This document shows positions 34,139 through 47,072 of a stretch of DNA of 64,000 nucleotides, piece by piece. The DNA is from Narthecium ossifragum (lineage: Eukaryota; Streptophyta; Magnoliopsida; Dioscoreales; Nartheciaceae). Position 1 is the first letter of the stretch. Every line of letters begins with the position of its first letter. A program made the position numbers and the translations under genes. The notes under the pieces are model-generated. The model did no database searches, was not told where the DNA came from, and saw nothing but the letters and a program-made list of their open reading frames with translations. The stretch is from positions 26,203,434 to 26,267,433 of the forward strand of contig OY986969.1 of NCBI GenBank assembly GCA_963920575.1, in the 5' to 3' direction.

Positions 34139-35337
34139 TGTTAGCCATAAAATATAACAATTTGGGTGATTAACAAGATCAATGGCAATTTCGTAAATAT
34201 TACCAATCGGCCAAAAGATACTTCAATGTTGACACAGTTGAAGTATTTTGGCCATAACTTTTACATCAAGTATCCAAAGTGGATGATCCTGGAACCATTG
34301 GAAAGAGGACGAAAAGATCTACAACTTTGCTGTTAAAGAGATCTTCAGATTCCATCGTTTACTATGTCAAACCGACAGTCGAAGTGTCAGTGGCAAAATA
34401 ATAAATAATGGCCGATAATCTAAATGTCATCGTCCAAAAGATGGCCGATGTCATCGTCCATTTGCCCATCAACCAAAACCCATCGGCCATATTTTGACTG
34501 ATTATTTTTAATAAGACATCGATGTGTTTCGACCATTTTTATCATAACTTTCTCATACGATGTCCAAATAATGACTTGGTTTTTGGACCGATGGAAGGAG
34601 AATTCGAAGACCTACAACTTTCATCTTCAGAGATTTATCAAATTTCAAGGTTATCATCGACCAAATTATAGTGGAAGACAAGAAGTTCTACCTGATGGCA
34701 GTTTCATAAATAGCTGAAGATATCGCCCAGTTATGCATTTATGACGGTTTCAGATTCAGTTTCTGACAGTTGCAGTGAGCAGTTCGGGTGGTTTCAAGGT
34801 GGTTACCAGAAGCTCTATAAAAGGCCAAGAGGATGAAGGAAAAAAAACTTTCCCGAAATCAAGAGCAAAAATGCCACTTTATTTATTTTTCATCATGTAT
34901 CAGTAGATTTAAGTCTATCTATAATGTAGTCTTTTAAATTCAGTAATGAAGCTTCTCTTTCCTTTAAATTCCTGCAACTTGCCCTTCATTTCTAGGAGTA
35001 GTGCTACAATAATTTCTTCCATAGGAGTAGTATTACCATAATTTCCTAGGAGTAGTGCTACCATAACTCTATTCATAGGAGTAGATCTATAATTTCCTAT
35101 GAGTAGATCTATAATTTCCTAGGAGTAGATTTACCATAGTTCATTATTTTCCACTTCCCATTTTCATTTTCCACTTCATTTTCATTTCCTCATCCAATCT
35201 CAACAGCTTCAACACCTCTGTTCGTTTTGAAGGAGTAGAACTCAACCACAATCTCTTGATTCTTGATGTTAGATCATTTTAACTCTTTTTTCCCTTCGCC
35301 GATCAACGACATGCTATGCATGATTTATGTTCTAACA
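34139..35337 (+). mobile_element. Solo LTR (copy C)
   Basis: 1199 bp, beginning TGTTAGCC and ending TTCTAACA, with the perfect 5-bp duplication GAGAT at 34134-34138 and 35338-35342. A TATAAAAG box is at about 34816. The same CCTAGGAGTAG subrepeat array as in copy B is at about 34993-35140. Divergence from copy B is visible throughout (point changes and small indels), so the two are not recent duplicates. No internal retrotransposon sequence adjoins it. Confidence 0.93.
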
Positions 35338-35342
35338 GAGAT

Positions 35343-36954
35343 AGATCTAGTAAGCGAAGTTATAAAAAGAGTGTCACTTCTCTATAAGTCGCTTCTCAAG
35401 AGTGGGCATTCAACTTCCTTATTTGAGATTAATGGCGACGAGTGTTTTCTTTGCAAAATAATGCTATAATATCAATGCTTACAATATCAAATCTTTGATT
35501 TGTCACCAAAATGGTTATGTTCGATGCATACATCACCATGTCAAAGCACAACATGTTTAAGGATTATATCCAGAATCGAACGCCGTGGAGTACGTAAGAT
35601 GTTTAACTGGCTCTAAAATAGAAATCTAACAGCTTTAATGGTCAGGACACATGCAACACATCACACCCGTGCCAGCTCTAAAATATAAATCTTGACTGTT
35701 CTCTTAAGTCCAAAAATTATTGGCCAACCTACTAAACAAACACTCCTTTCCTTTTCTTGTGGTCAAGATCCATTAAAGCCACTATTTAAAAAGCACACAA
35801 ATAGTAATGAAAAGAGAGAGAGAGAGAGATAGATAGATATATATATCTTTTAGTGGGGTTGAAGCTCCACCAACCAGTTTGGTTCAACCGTTTCAAAGAT
35901 GACAGCCGAGTGCTTCACGTTGTGCTGCTAACTTTGACCCCATGAACTACAAATAACTAACCACACCCAACCTGCTCCAACTTCAAGGACTAAAATTCCT
36001 TTCAAAACCCCATAAGTCAAGCCTAGAATAACCCAGTAGAGCAAGCATATCTCTTCATTAATTCTTCAACAAAGGAAGGGGCCCCATTAATGTATGGAAT
36101 TGGACTTATTAGATCGATGGGTCCAACCCATTTGATTTGGATTAGTTTAGATTGTCGAATGTCGAGTAGAGAAGGTTTGAATGTTGTGTTTTGACTTGGA
36201 CTAAGCCTGATCTCGAGTGTGGTGGTCATAAAGGATGGGAGGAAAAGTTTTTAATGGGGACTTTTCTTGGCTTGGATGTTCACAATGCTGGTAGAGTGTG
36301 GGTCTTCATATATGAATGGTCCAAGTTATTTTGCGTGACCCATGTGTTAAGTTAGAGGGTATCTATCTTTCATGCACGTACCTAAGCGAGCGTGACTTTT
36401 AATTTTAACAAATGGGCTACAACTCGAAGCACAAGAGAGGTTGGGCTTTCTTTTCTTGGTACGCATGGATGGTCCACGAAAATTTGGGCCGCTAGAGACA
36501 CCAAGCCCTTCACTTGTATTGGAAAATTTCAAAATTATTAGACTATAATATAAAAAAAAGTATATTGACTCAATTTTTTGTATTGATCCGTTTAAGTTTT
36601 TTTTTTAATCCATTTTAGAGGAGTGAAGTCAACGTGGTGTCAGATCACCGGATAAGTCATCGTCTTTCGTGTTGCATTTGGGGTGACGTATTAGACTATG
36701 ACATGAATACACTCACATACTCTTGCCCATCAACTCAAGCTCGCTGATCAATAATCGGTGAAATTAACAACAACATATTCGTCCAATTTTAATCCACGAT
36801 TGTGAGATTATTTGACTAAGCTCATTCTTGGCTTCTTTGAATCTTACAAATTGCCCCGGGATTGAATATGATACATTTATATATCTCATTCACAAGTGTA
36901 AGAATCCTAGTAGAGTCCGTGATTAAGAATCCTAGTAGAGTCCGTGATTTTTGA
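35343..36954. other. Intergenic DNA with microsatellite
   Basis: No gene recognised. A compound microsatellite (GA)n-(GATA)n-(TA)n lies at about 35813-35847. A 25-bp tandem duplication (AAGAATCCTAGTAGAGTCCG...) is at about 36900-36949. Confidence 0.55.
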
Positions 36955-38451
36955 CTAATTAGTCTTTGCAATGTTGTTTACAAGCTCATCACATTTATGT
37001 TGGCTAATCGACTGAAGCCTTTCCTACATTCGTTGATAAATAAGGAGCAATCAGTCTTTGGAATGTTGTTTACAAGCTCTGAGAATGAAAAGTGCTTCTA
37101 GGCTCTTGAATGAAGAGGAATCACTTTGGTTCACTATAGTCCGCTCCAAATATCATTTCAAACAAAAGCTTCCACTGGTAAAGCCACAAGCTGAGTCCTC
37201 TGCTCTTTAAAGAACAATTTGTAAAGTTTCAGATCATTTGAGAAATGGGCTTCATTGGCCTGCTGCTGTTAATAATGGCATACGAGTATTCGATGATTGG
37301 TGGTTGTTAGATGGCCCACTCACTCAGATGGTCTCCTTATATGTTCAATTTAGATGATTCTATCATTAATATGGAAGTGAGTGGCCTTATTGACAGGTAT
37401 GGGTGTTGGAATTCAGAAGCCTCTAGATCTCCTATTTCATTCTCCATTGTTGGGTGGCGGAAATTTCCAACATTCCTATTTGTTCTGATAATGATTGAGA
37501 TGATCCAAAATGGGTCTGGAATTCTTCTGGGAAAATCACTGTGGCTTCTTGTTACAATTTCTTAGACTATAGGAGAGGTAAAAAGGATGGAGCTACTGCT
37601 ATGTGGTGGAATCAATGGAAATTACCGACATGGCATCGAATTAGGCATTTCTTATGGAAGCTGGCTTATGGTATAATTGCAACTCTCAGCGATCTTTGGA
37701 ACATGTACCTGATCAGTGATAAATTAACAATGTGTTTGTTGTAATTTGGCAGAGGAAGATGTTCACCATATCTTCTTTGGCTATCCTCTTGCTTGCTCAA
37801 TAGGTATGGCACAATGTTCTCCTAAATTCCTCTGTTGATGTTGGTTTTTTAAGTCTGGAATTCTATTATGAATATCTCCAGAAAGCAAAAGCAAATGGTG
37901 GTTGCAGAGCATTGATATATGTCATTGGGTATACCCTGTGGACTGGACTCTATGGAAGAATGGATGCACAGCTATCTCATGTCTTAGTGTGGTTGATTTA
38001 ACTCGGAGTATCATGGCAGAGTGGCGGGACTGAGAGTTATTTGCATAAATGAACATGAAGAGATCGAATGGGGAGAATCCTGCATTCAATATGATTAATG
38101 GTAGACTCTGTCATACAAGCTCAGTTTCAAGCAATTTTATTTGCTTTGAAGGCAAGTAAGAGGCAAGATGTGAGCCGGTTGATCATTGAAAGTTATGCTA
38201 AATTTGCAGTCAATATGGTTAATGGTCGACTTCCACGTGAAATTTCGTAGGCATTGGGTCAATTCTCTGCTATCTATGCTAATTACATTCCTAAAGAATA
38301 CAACGTTTTGGCATATGGATTAGCTAGAAAAGTTAAGAGCTGATTGTACCGAGAGCTCCTCTGTTAGAGACCCTCCTCCCGTTGAGTCTGATTTGTAGCC
38401 GGTTCATGGCATCCCAGCTTCGGCTCAATTGTGGGGGGAAGAAAAAAAAAC
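36955..38451 (+). mobile_element. Decayed LINE, internally deleted
   Basis: Broken reading frames still recall a plant LINE ORF2 in order. First is an RT-start block (ANRLKPFLHSLINKEQSVF, near 37003-37060). After a deletion of the RT palm comes the post-RT region (SLWFTIVRSKY..., FDDWWLLDGPL), then the MWWNQWKLPTWHRIRHFLWK region (~37600-37670), and finally an RNase H remnant (QAQFQAILFALKA, LIIES, YIPKEYNVLAYGLAR) at about 38115-38340. Many stops and frame changes are present. An A-rich tail (GAAGAAAAAAAAA) ends near 38451. It belongs to a different or much older LINE lineage than the copy at 1-3363. Confidence 0.8.
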
Positions 38452-39882
38452 ACTCTAATTACTAGTTTTGAAATCACACTCATCGTACGTAATTATCGTC
38501 AATAGGCGACAAGACATTTGAACTGTATAGCACTTGAGATCAACCCTGTATTATAAACACGGATGATTAGCGGAGGACGTAATTAAGTGAGATGATGGAT
38601 CCATGCGTGTGTTTCCAGCTATAAGGGCACACTCCTGTCTTGGCTTTTGGGAGGACGTAACACTGTCACTGAGATTAATTAATCCAGCATGTTAAGATGA
38701 CCCATAACAACCTGGGCTGCCCCCCCTGCGTGCCCTACCTACTGATAGGCCCCAAGGAGACCTTATCTATAGTACCTGCACCATTAGATCAATCCACAGA
38801 GGTTTAAAAGTTTCCCTTGGGATATTAATTGGATTAAAGCTTCTTCTCATGGTTCTAAAGAAAGAAGTCAGATGATATGAAAGGACGTGTGAGGTGGGGC
38901 CATGCCTTAATTGCCATGGCACGAGTCAGGAGACCATGGAGCATGATTGTGGACATGACTCTTCTCTCTCTCTGGTAGAAGACAATCATAGAAGACAGCT
39001 ACAAAGGCTGTTTTGCAAAGCCCTCAAATAAAGGAGTTCCCATGTCCGCAAGTAAGCAAACCTCGTCCTTTCTCTCTGAGCACTACCTTCTTCTCTTCTC
39101 CCACAGCTTTACTCTGTTTTCGCATTAATTAATCAATTTAGTGGAGCCATGATATAAGCACCCAACACGAACACGAAGACCACCACCTTCTTGGAGCCCT
39201 TTTTCACAATCTTGGCTTCATCCCGTACGTACGTGTTTCAGGGCTTTGTTTGGTTTGATGCAACATTTGTGCACGAAATCACTGCATTAGCACTTGATAA
39301 TATCACTTAATACAGCATTGAGTCCTACCATATCTAACTTGATCGTAATACGCGATGTAGTATATATGGAATATTTATCATGTGCAGAGGGAAAGAGAGA
39401 AGAAATAAGTGGATCAAGAGAGAGAAACATATCACATATTAATGGCATTGAGTCACACACAGCAATCAATTCCTACATTCCCTTCTAAGAAATGCAGAGA
39501 ATAACAGATTGCAGCATTAAACAACCCTTTTCCATTCCCATGTAACATCTCTTGAATGAGTAATAAGGGAGAGAGAAATTAAGAAGAGAGAGAGAGTGAG
39601 TGAGCATCGCAATCACAACAAACCCAATTCATACACAAACAACGAAAAAAAGAAAAACCCATGAGACAGGCAGTCCTGTTTGGGGGCTAAAACAACATCT
39701 CCAAAACCTCAGTCGGCCATTGAATTCTTGGGGGCCCCTTCACTCACCTAACCGGTCGACACTTGACACTACCCTTCCTTCTCTCCTTTTCTCATTAATC
39801 TTTGCCTTCTACCTTTATCAATATTCTCTCTCTTTATCTCTCGTCTCTTAAGACAGAGTCTCTCTCTCTCTCTCTCTCTCTC
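38452..39882. other. Intergenic DNA up to assembly gap
   Basis: No gene recognised. Sequence from 39500 to 39882 is CT/GA-rich and could be a promoter or 5' leader of a gene lost in the gap, but no coding exon can be shown. Confidence 0.4.
39862..39882 (+). repeat. TC microsatellite running into assembly gap
   Basis: TC dinucleotides continue directly into the Ns, so the gap is probably caused by this simple repeat. Confidence 0.85.
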
Positions 39883-40082
39883 NNNNNNNNNNNNNNNNNN
39901 NNNNNNNNNNNNNNNNNNNNNNNNNNNNNNNNNNNNNNNNNNNNNNNNNNNNNNNNNNNNNNNNNNNNNNNNNNNNNNNNNNNNNNNNNNNNNNNNNNNN
40001 NNNNNNNNNNNNNNNNNNNNNNNNNNNNNNNNNNNNNNNNNNNNNNNNNNNNNNNNNNNNNNNNNNNNNNNNNNNNNNNNNN
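39883..40082. other. Assembly gap (200 N)
   Basis: Exactly 200 N characters; the round number suggests a placeholder of unknown true size. Any frame crossing it is meaningless. Confidence 0.99.
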
Positions 40083-42182
40083 GAACCCTAGCTATAAGCT
40101 GAGGGTGCTTATATTTCTCCAATTGTTGAAGTTTTTAATGGCACCGAGTGTGGACACTGTGGATGTACATGGAAGTGAGGACTAGGAAAAGGGACCGTGG
40201 GATTGGACTGGTCGAGGGAGGCCATGTGTCGTACTGGAAACGAAAAGGAGTGGGGGTGACGTCATCCCTTGGCAGGGGTCCGGATTTTTCCGCCGAATGA
40301 GTCTGGTCCCACTGGATTTCGTGAAGGCGAGGAGCATGGCCGTCTGTACGTTTTAGACTTGATGGTTCGTATAACAACATCAATTTTTACGAGTCATAAT
40401 CCAATTAATCTATATTAATCTGATTAATTTATTTTTTTCATACATGACAGTTGAGTTGTAGAGAAAGAATGACACGTGACAGCTGAGTTATATAGATGAG
40501 AGAAAAAAAAAAGACAATAAGGGTTGTTGGTTAAGGGATAGTAGGAGTGAGTGGTTATCCGTATCAATCTAACCTAATGTGTCCTGTGTTAAAAAAATAT
40601 TCATTTATATAAATAAATATCATCTTGTCAACTGGGGTGATCTAACCTAATCTGCCCTGCGTTAAAAAAATAGCAGAAGTTACAAAAATTATCCTTAAAG
40701 AGTTTTTTTTTTTGACCATCCTTGAAACTACTTTCAAATTATATATTTATTTAATTATATATATGTATATTAAATTTAGTCTCTTTTACTAGTTCACATG
40801 AGTTGGCAGAAGAATATTTATTTAAGAAGCTATATATATATATATATATATGATTTTAAGGGTCAGTTTTGTGAAAAAAAGGACTTCTTTGTAGGAGTTA
40901 ACGTAATATCAAACTGTGTGAAGTGCCCATCTCGGTTAATATCTAACTGCTAAAAGCAACATCTTAATACACCCTATTGCATTTAGGTTCTGCACGGATC
41001 TCTGAAGTGCAACTCTGTACTCATTACTTGTTTCCTTGTTGCTCATATCTTCCCGTCCAAGAAGGGTAGCGTATGTATCTACTGAATCATATCATGGAAA
41101 TGTGCCATCTAACACTTTATCTGAAGTACTAAAGTTTAGAGTTCCCATTAATAGCAAAGTATCATGTTGCCATCCAATCCATGGAAGCCTTTAAAGTTGC
41201 GCTTCTTTCAAGTCGGTGTGTGGCATGTGAAAGCTCTGTTTTGGATGTCAGTGACAAATGCAAGTCGAGAAGAGAGGTTGGCTTCATTTGGCAACCCTGC
41301 CCTGTTTTTGGTCTTTATGAGGTTTGAAAACCTAACACACACAGAGTCTCTTACTCATAATAAATGCCCCCGTGGCTGTGGCTTTCGAAGTCATATAGTA
41401 GAAACTAGTTGAGACATGTGGGCCTCTACCTCCAGGAAACCCTCCTCATTAGTCCCACCGCCCCTATATATCCTAGTAGATGGAAGAGACATGCATGTAA
41501 TACTGATTCTTCTCATGAAAGACGTGTGGGTTCGTGAGTGAAGCTTTAATCACTTCACCTACAAATTTAGGTTCCAATGATATGATATGTGTGAATATTT
41601 ATCTCTCCTCAGCCAGGGATGATCTCCCAAGTGGCTATTTTGTCATCAGGCCCTTCGAGTCTTTTGGGTGAAACAGATAGAGAATGGCCATATTGCTTTG
41701 AGCAATCTTTGCCGGTCATAAGCAAAAGGAGGGATTTAATGGCAGACATTGTTTAATACCATGGTTGTTATTTTGGAGGTCATTGAGCTCTTATGTTGCT
41801 GTGCAAACATTTGATTCTAGTGATTTCCAGCCGCAGCAATACTAAATTCTTCAGTCAAAAGTACAAACTCATGAACATGCAAGTGATTGTTCCAAGGAAC
41901 ACAACATCGCAATCTAATCGTATAATAACTGACCTCATGCTATGGTTTGAAGGTACACAGAGCAAGAACTCCACTCCAATATAATTCCCAAGTAGCTATT
42001 AACAAGACATTTTTGTTCTGCTGCATCTTTCGAGGATTACTTCTGAGAAATCACTAAGCAATGCTGTTAATTATTATCAAAGAACATTCTTCCATACAAA
42101 GGTAAGAGGGGATCTTAATCAGTAGCTTATCTAAATGTACTGAAAGCAGGAGACATCCAAATAGCACAGCTTTGCATCTTTA
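40083..42182. other. Intergenic DNA and 3' UTR of ATP synthase gene
   Basis: No gene recognised. A two-copy phrase (ATCTAACCTAAT...GTCCTG...GTTAAAAAAAT) occurs at about 40566 and 40632. A TA microsatellite lies at 40832-40852. The last one to two hundred bases are the probable 3' UTR of the minus-strand gene. Confidence 0.5.
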
Positions 42183-44649
42183 TCAAGCCCTCAGTTCGAC
42201 ATAGGATCCAGCAAGCCCGGAGGTGCCAATAAGAGTGATCTGCAATTTGAAGAAGGTGAGGAGCCATCCAAATGATTATGATATCATAGGAGGAAAAAAT
42301 TGGATGTCTAAACACCTTCATCATCATAAAACCCTTAATTTTTTTCAACCTGTTATATAAAAATTATATAGAAAAGCAAGTAATGACTGGAAACCAATTT
42401 GCGAACTTGGACTCAAAGAGCAAATTTACCTTTCCCCACTCATGACCAATGCCACTGCATCTCATTTTTAGGTGAATCAGTTTTGTTCCCAGCTCCGTTT
42501 CAACTTTCTTCCGCAAGTAGTCCTCATCAGGTCCAAAAGAATCCAAATATGCCATATAGCGGTTATATGCAGACTTCATAGCATCCTCCAAATAATCCGG
42601 CAACGGTGCAACATTCTACAACAAACAGATTATTGAGGGGAACACAGCTAAATTTGAATAGAACCAGTGTCCCTACTCAAAATACAAAGGAGCTAAGGAT
42701 AACAAAAGACATACCTCACCAGTTAACCCACTTAGATCATCAAGTGACATTCTAAGGGAAACCAAAACTCCACCAAACTCCTCCGATGCCTCCGCTGCAC
42801 GAAAGACATTTTCCAAAGCCTCCTTGCCAACCTTGTCATCAGTAGCTTTAGATAGTGCCTTCTTTACGTTCTCAGCAACAGAGTCAGGGAGTTCATCCCA
42901 GCTTACAGCCAACAGATCCTTGAATGCGTTTTCAATGTCAGGATCAGTTAAATCAGGCAGCTTCTTTATGTCCGCGCTGTATGAGCGGGTAAAACTGAAC
43001 GAAGAAATGCGGTAATCTGAGACAACTGCAGGAAATAGGTTCCCTTGAATCAGGTTATGGCATATGTACTAAACAAATTGGGAGGGTTATATGATGACAT
43101 GATTCCATTTCATAATAATTAACACAGCGCCATACATAAGTTCATCACCAAGCTACTTTTAAAAGAAAAGGGGATTGTCTTGGCCGTACCAACAGATGTC
43201 TAAGCAGCCATAATATAAGGTGAAACGAAAACTTATGGACCATTCAGTCATCGATATTTGGCAAATATTAGGGTCTAGATTCTTCAAATATTTTTGTATC
43301 CAAGAGCAACAAAAAGGAAGTAAGATGCACATTTTGTGTGATTATGCTCTTAACTTGTCATTCTAGCTTGTTAAGCTATATCGATCTTCCGCCGAATTGT
43401 CACCAAAGCATTAGTTCCACCAGTTCTATCATGCTCAATAGGATTGGTCAAATGATGGTGCCTTTTCTCTAAAAATTGAGTAATAATTACCTCCTACAGT
43501 CTCACTTCTTTACTGTGCCAGGTCTCCTCTTATGTTCGACAGCTTCTAGCCTTGCCTACATGGTAATATTTCGTGTAAACTAGGACTCGTAATAATTTTG
43601 CAAAACTAATTCCAAAGTTGTGATCACTTTAAATTGCAAACATCAGTTTCACTTATGATAACATGGATACAACCGATAGTAAACCTTAATATTCTTCTCA
43701 CTCTACTTGGCATGCTGCTCTCCTGCCGGGTACATAGAATAGATGCTAAAGATGCATTACATGCGGAACAATCTAATATTAACCCGACATTCAATGTTCA
43801 GAACTACCGACACACTTATCAAACAGTCCCCATCCTGCTCCATCAAGACAGGACTATAGTGCATTGCATAGATGAGCCAAGAGAACACCTAAAAGAAAAA
43901 AAGGGGTGTCCCTAATATGATCATCCAGCCTATAAGATGTCTTCTTATATACCAAAACCTCCATTTGTGGACACTGAAAAATGGCATAGATGATCCTAAT
44001 GCATGTGGAACCAAAAAGTGAAAATTAAAGAAACAAAACAGTGACTAACCCCGTAAACTTCTTATGTCCAAGAAATAAAACGATTCCAACCACAGAGTCC
44101 TTTGATCAGCCAAAGGGCACATCAATGACACAAATCCTCTTTTATAAAACTCTACCCCTTTTTTCTAGACCTTTTACCAACACATTTACAGAAAATTTCA
44201 ACAAACTTCAAAGTTTAAGCAAGGTTAACTACAAAGTACGAGTCGCCAACAGCTCCTCGAGTCACAGATGTACTCGTTCGTTTCCATGAAACCCCTGTCA
44301 GTAGCCGATGCACAGAAAAAAAAGTATAGCCATTTCCATCAACCAATCGATCTAATCCAAACCGGGTTTCTCTAATCCACCTAAATCCCTAAATCCCCTC
44401 TATAAGATCCTAACCTCACCAGCTATAGATCGTCTACGATGATATTGGGATCCCATGTCAGATAGAAGAAAGACAAGGAGCGGGATACAAACCTGGTATC
44501 CAACTGGTGGCGGGCGTGGATCGAGGGAGACGAGGGCTCCGGAGAAGGGCCGCAGCGCCGCCGTGCGAAGGGGTGGAGAAGCTTGACCTGTAGAGGAAGA
44601 GGAGACTCCGGGTAGCGGAGGAGGTTACTGAGCGGATCACCGTCGCCAT
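42183..44649 (-). CDS. MGP1: Mitochondrial ATP synthase 24-kDa subunit (FAd / MGP1)
   Basis: Four exons on the minus strand give 236 aa: 44649-44493, 43025-42715, 42615-42430, 42239-42183. All introns are GT/AG and phases match. Exon 1 is an Arg/Ser-rich presequence (MATVIRSVTSSATRSLLFLY). The mature protein follows with VSDYRISSFSF, AVSWDELPDSVAENVKKA, DDKVGKEALENVFRAAEA, YLDSFGPDEDYLRKKVETEL and LKMRCSGIGHEWGK, ending GTSGLAGSYVELRA. This matches the plant-specific 24-kDa (FAd) subunit of the F1Fo ATP synthase in length and sequence; its Arabidopsis counterpart, MGP1, is needed for pollen mitochondria. Four site II elements (TGGGCC/T) lie 240-350 bp upstream, as expected of nuclear oxidative-phosphorylation genes. 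Confidence 0.95.
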
Positions 44650-44884
44650 CTCGGCTTCGTCGTCTCGTCACCGGCGGCGGAGAGGATCGTAGAAAACTAT
44701 AATAGCCCCTAGATTTTGATTCGAGAGAAGCGAGGGGTGCGGTTCGCCTGACGTAGCTATCACGGAGAAAACCATTAGCCCCTTGATTTTGATGCTATTT
44801 ACGAGACTACCACTTTTATTATTTGGATTTTGATGATGCTAAATCCACAACTTCGTCGGCCTCAAAGCTTGAATTGGAGCTTTG

Positions 44885-44996
44885 TGGGCCCGATAGGTGT
44901 CATCAATAGGCCCATTTTGAATGACAACTTGGAATGGGCTGAGAATGGAAATTGGTATCTAAAGTAAGCTTATAGTTGAGCTTTTAGATATGGGCT
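44885..44996. promoter_or_regulatory. Site II element cluster upstream of ATP synthase 24-kDa gene
   Basis: TGGGCC or TGGGCT occurs at 44885-44890, 44909-44914 (reverse), 44935-44940 and 44991-44996. Such clusters bind TCP factors and are typical of nuclear genes for mitochondrial and translation proteins. Confidence 0.55.
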
Positions 44997-47072
44997 GTCG
45001 CATCTTCTAATTCTATCCCCGAATTAAATTAAAGGTTAAAGAAAGTGCCGTCTTCAAGTACCGATTGGACGGGATGTCTTTCTTATTATCTTCCAATTTT
45101 TTTACACATCTTATAGCCAAATCTTGAGGTAAAGTTACGATTAGAACTCGTATCCATACGCATGTATACTGGGAAAGACAGAATGAGAGAGAGAGAGATG
45201 CGAGACTTCAGATTGCCTGCAAAGGATAATACACTGTATCGCATCAAAAAGACTTGTTCAGTCAGGGTGGTTCACAGGAACAGCTCCTCGTCTTTGGAAG
45301 CTTACTTTAGGAATGACAAAAGCTCGGGACTCATGCAGCTACATTAACATAACTAGATCAAGATTTGGCTTGGAGGCGACAGAACCTAAAAACTAGCTCC
45401 AATGAACAAACACATTCCGTCTCAAATACCATCCCAATCCAGCAAGGGAGACACAGGACCGATCTAGCAAGAAAAATGTACAGGATCTTTGAACAATAAT
45501 TCTCCATTAGGAGTTTTGGTTAACGTGCTAAACGCTCATAAATGAACTTCAGAAAGGCCATGCTGGTTCAGCTTTAACATTTCAGCTTAATTCTCTGTTT
45601 GCTACATTCGCAAGAAATGCTTCATTCGCAAGAAAATAGGCATGAACTCGAACATGTAACTTCTTTCAAGCATACAAGTTTGATGAAATTGGGGAACCAA
45701 CAAATCAACAATTCCAGTGATTCACATCATCCAATTAGAATCTGGACTATGTCAGACAATCATTGCTCATTGCAAAGCTCACAGACCACAGATCCATCAA
45801 TAACTGTGACCATGTCCAAAGGACAAATCCAACAAATTAGCTTATTTTCAAACAACAAAAGCTGGCCAATGTAGGAAATGGCTACTCAACAGTGAAAATA
45901 AACTGCAGATGCTTGTCAAGGAGAGTGCTTTCAATCTGGTTTAACCTCTCAAAAAATTAGATGGACAGACCAGAGATGACCCAACAGCACATGACAAATA
46001 AGCCTCCAAGCTAAAAAAAAGCACTATGGAGAGACTGAAATCCTCACAGGAGATCACTAAAGAACAGTCCAACCAACGAGGTGTTGAGAGAACCACATCC
46101 AAAAAATGGGAATGCCTCTGTCAAAATAGCCGACCAAAAGATCCCCATTACTACCAGGATAACTGTTTTATTCTTCTGCAATCAAAAAGCAGTCACAGAG
46201 CAAGCCGTCTCAAAATAATTTTTGAGAAAAGATTCAGCAGCAATGTGCAAGAAACAATATCCAGGGAACAAATTATTAGTGACCGTGTAACCCAAGCATG
46301 CACCCAGAAAGAACATAAAGGCCAAATAGGTGCCTGCCAAAAGGTTAACAGAATTAGAAACATTCAAGCATGATGAAAAAAATCGGGCACCCCGAGGAAA
46401 ATAAATCATCAAAATTACCCGGTTTTGTCGAAATGATGGTTGGAGCTAAACACTGTTTCAGGAAGATCCCTAAGCCATAAAGGTCACCACACTTTTCAAA
46501 GAGATTTGTCGCTGATCTCCCGTGCTAGTAAGCTTATCCCCAGCATACCACAGAGCAAGATCTAACGGACATCAGGGATTCTACTCAAAGAGGTTCTATC
46601 AGGCAACTAATCCTCCGGCAAAGGTATCCAAATGAATTGAATGTAGTATCACAATCATGGTAAAGCATGCCAGTCAAATCACCCGAATTCCAGCAGCAAC
46701 AACACCATTCATCGAACAAAGACCAAAGGTCAGTTGCACGTCAAGCAAGTGAAAGGTACCCCATTAAACATCATACTAGAATCCGAGAACACAAAAGAAA
46801 GTCAACCCACTGGAATCCATCCAAGCATCAACAGTGCCAACAGGACAACATGCCTGTTGGATTGCAGCTAGAAATGTTTACGCAAACATGTCCAATAAAA
46901 ACACAGTAACAAAGTTCAGTGCTCCTTGAAGGTCAAAAGCTTTAGATCAGGACATCCCCACTTCCATAGCTGTATCACACCAACAAAAGAAAAAAAAACA
47001 AGTTGGTTTGCTGCATGGAAAGCTTACGTCAGAATAATCAAACAGAAAATCTTACATAAAAGCATCACCTGA
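44997..47072. other. Spacer and probable RZ-1 3' region, no gene recognised
   Basis: No coding exon recognised on either strand. The RZ-1 3' UTR should occupy the right-hand part (up to 47072, read on the minus strand); how far it reaches and whether it is spliced cannot be told. A short direct repeat (ATTCGCAAGAAATGCTTCATTCGCAAGAAA) style duplication of TTCGCAAGAAA occurs at 45607 and 45623. Confidence 0.4.

Noticed and set aside
28897..35337. The two plus-oriented LTRs 4.1 kb apart as the ends of one LTR retrotransposon
   Set aside because: Each has its own perfect and different 5-bp duplication (TTAAT and GAGAT), there is no primer-binding site after the first, and the interior lacks any gag/pol motif.
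39769..40185. Frames of 117 and 127 codons across the N gap
   Set aside because: Most of the residues are undefined Ns, and the flanks are TC/GA simple repeat.
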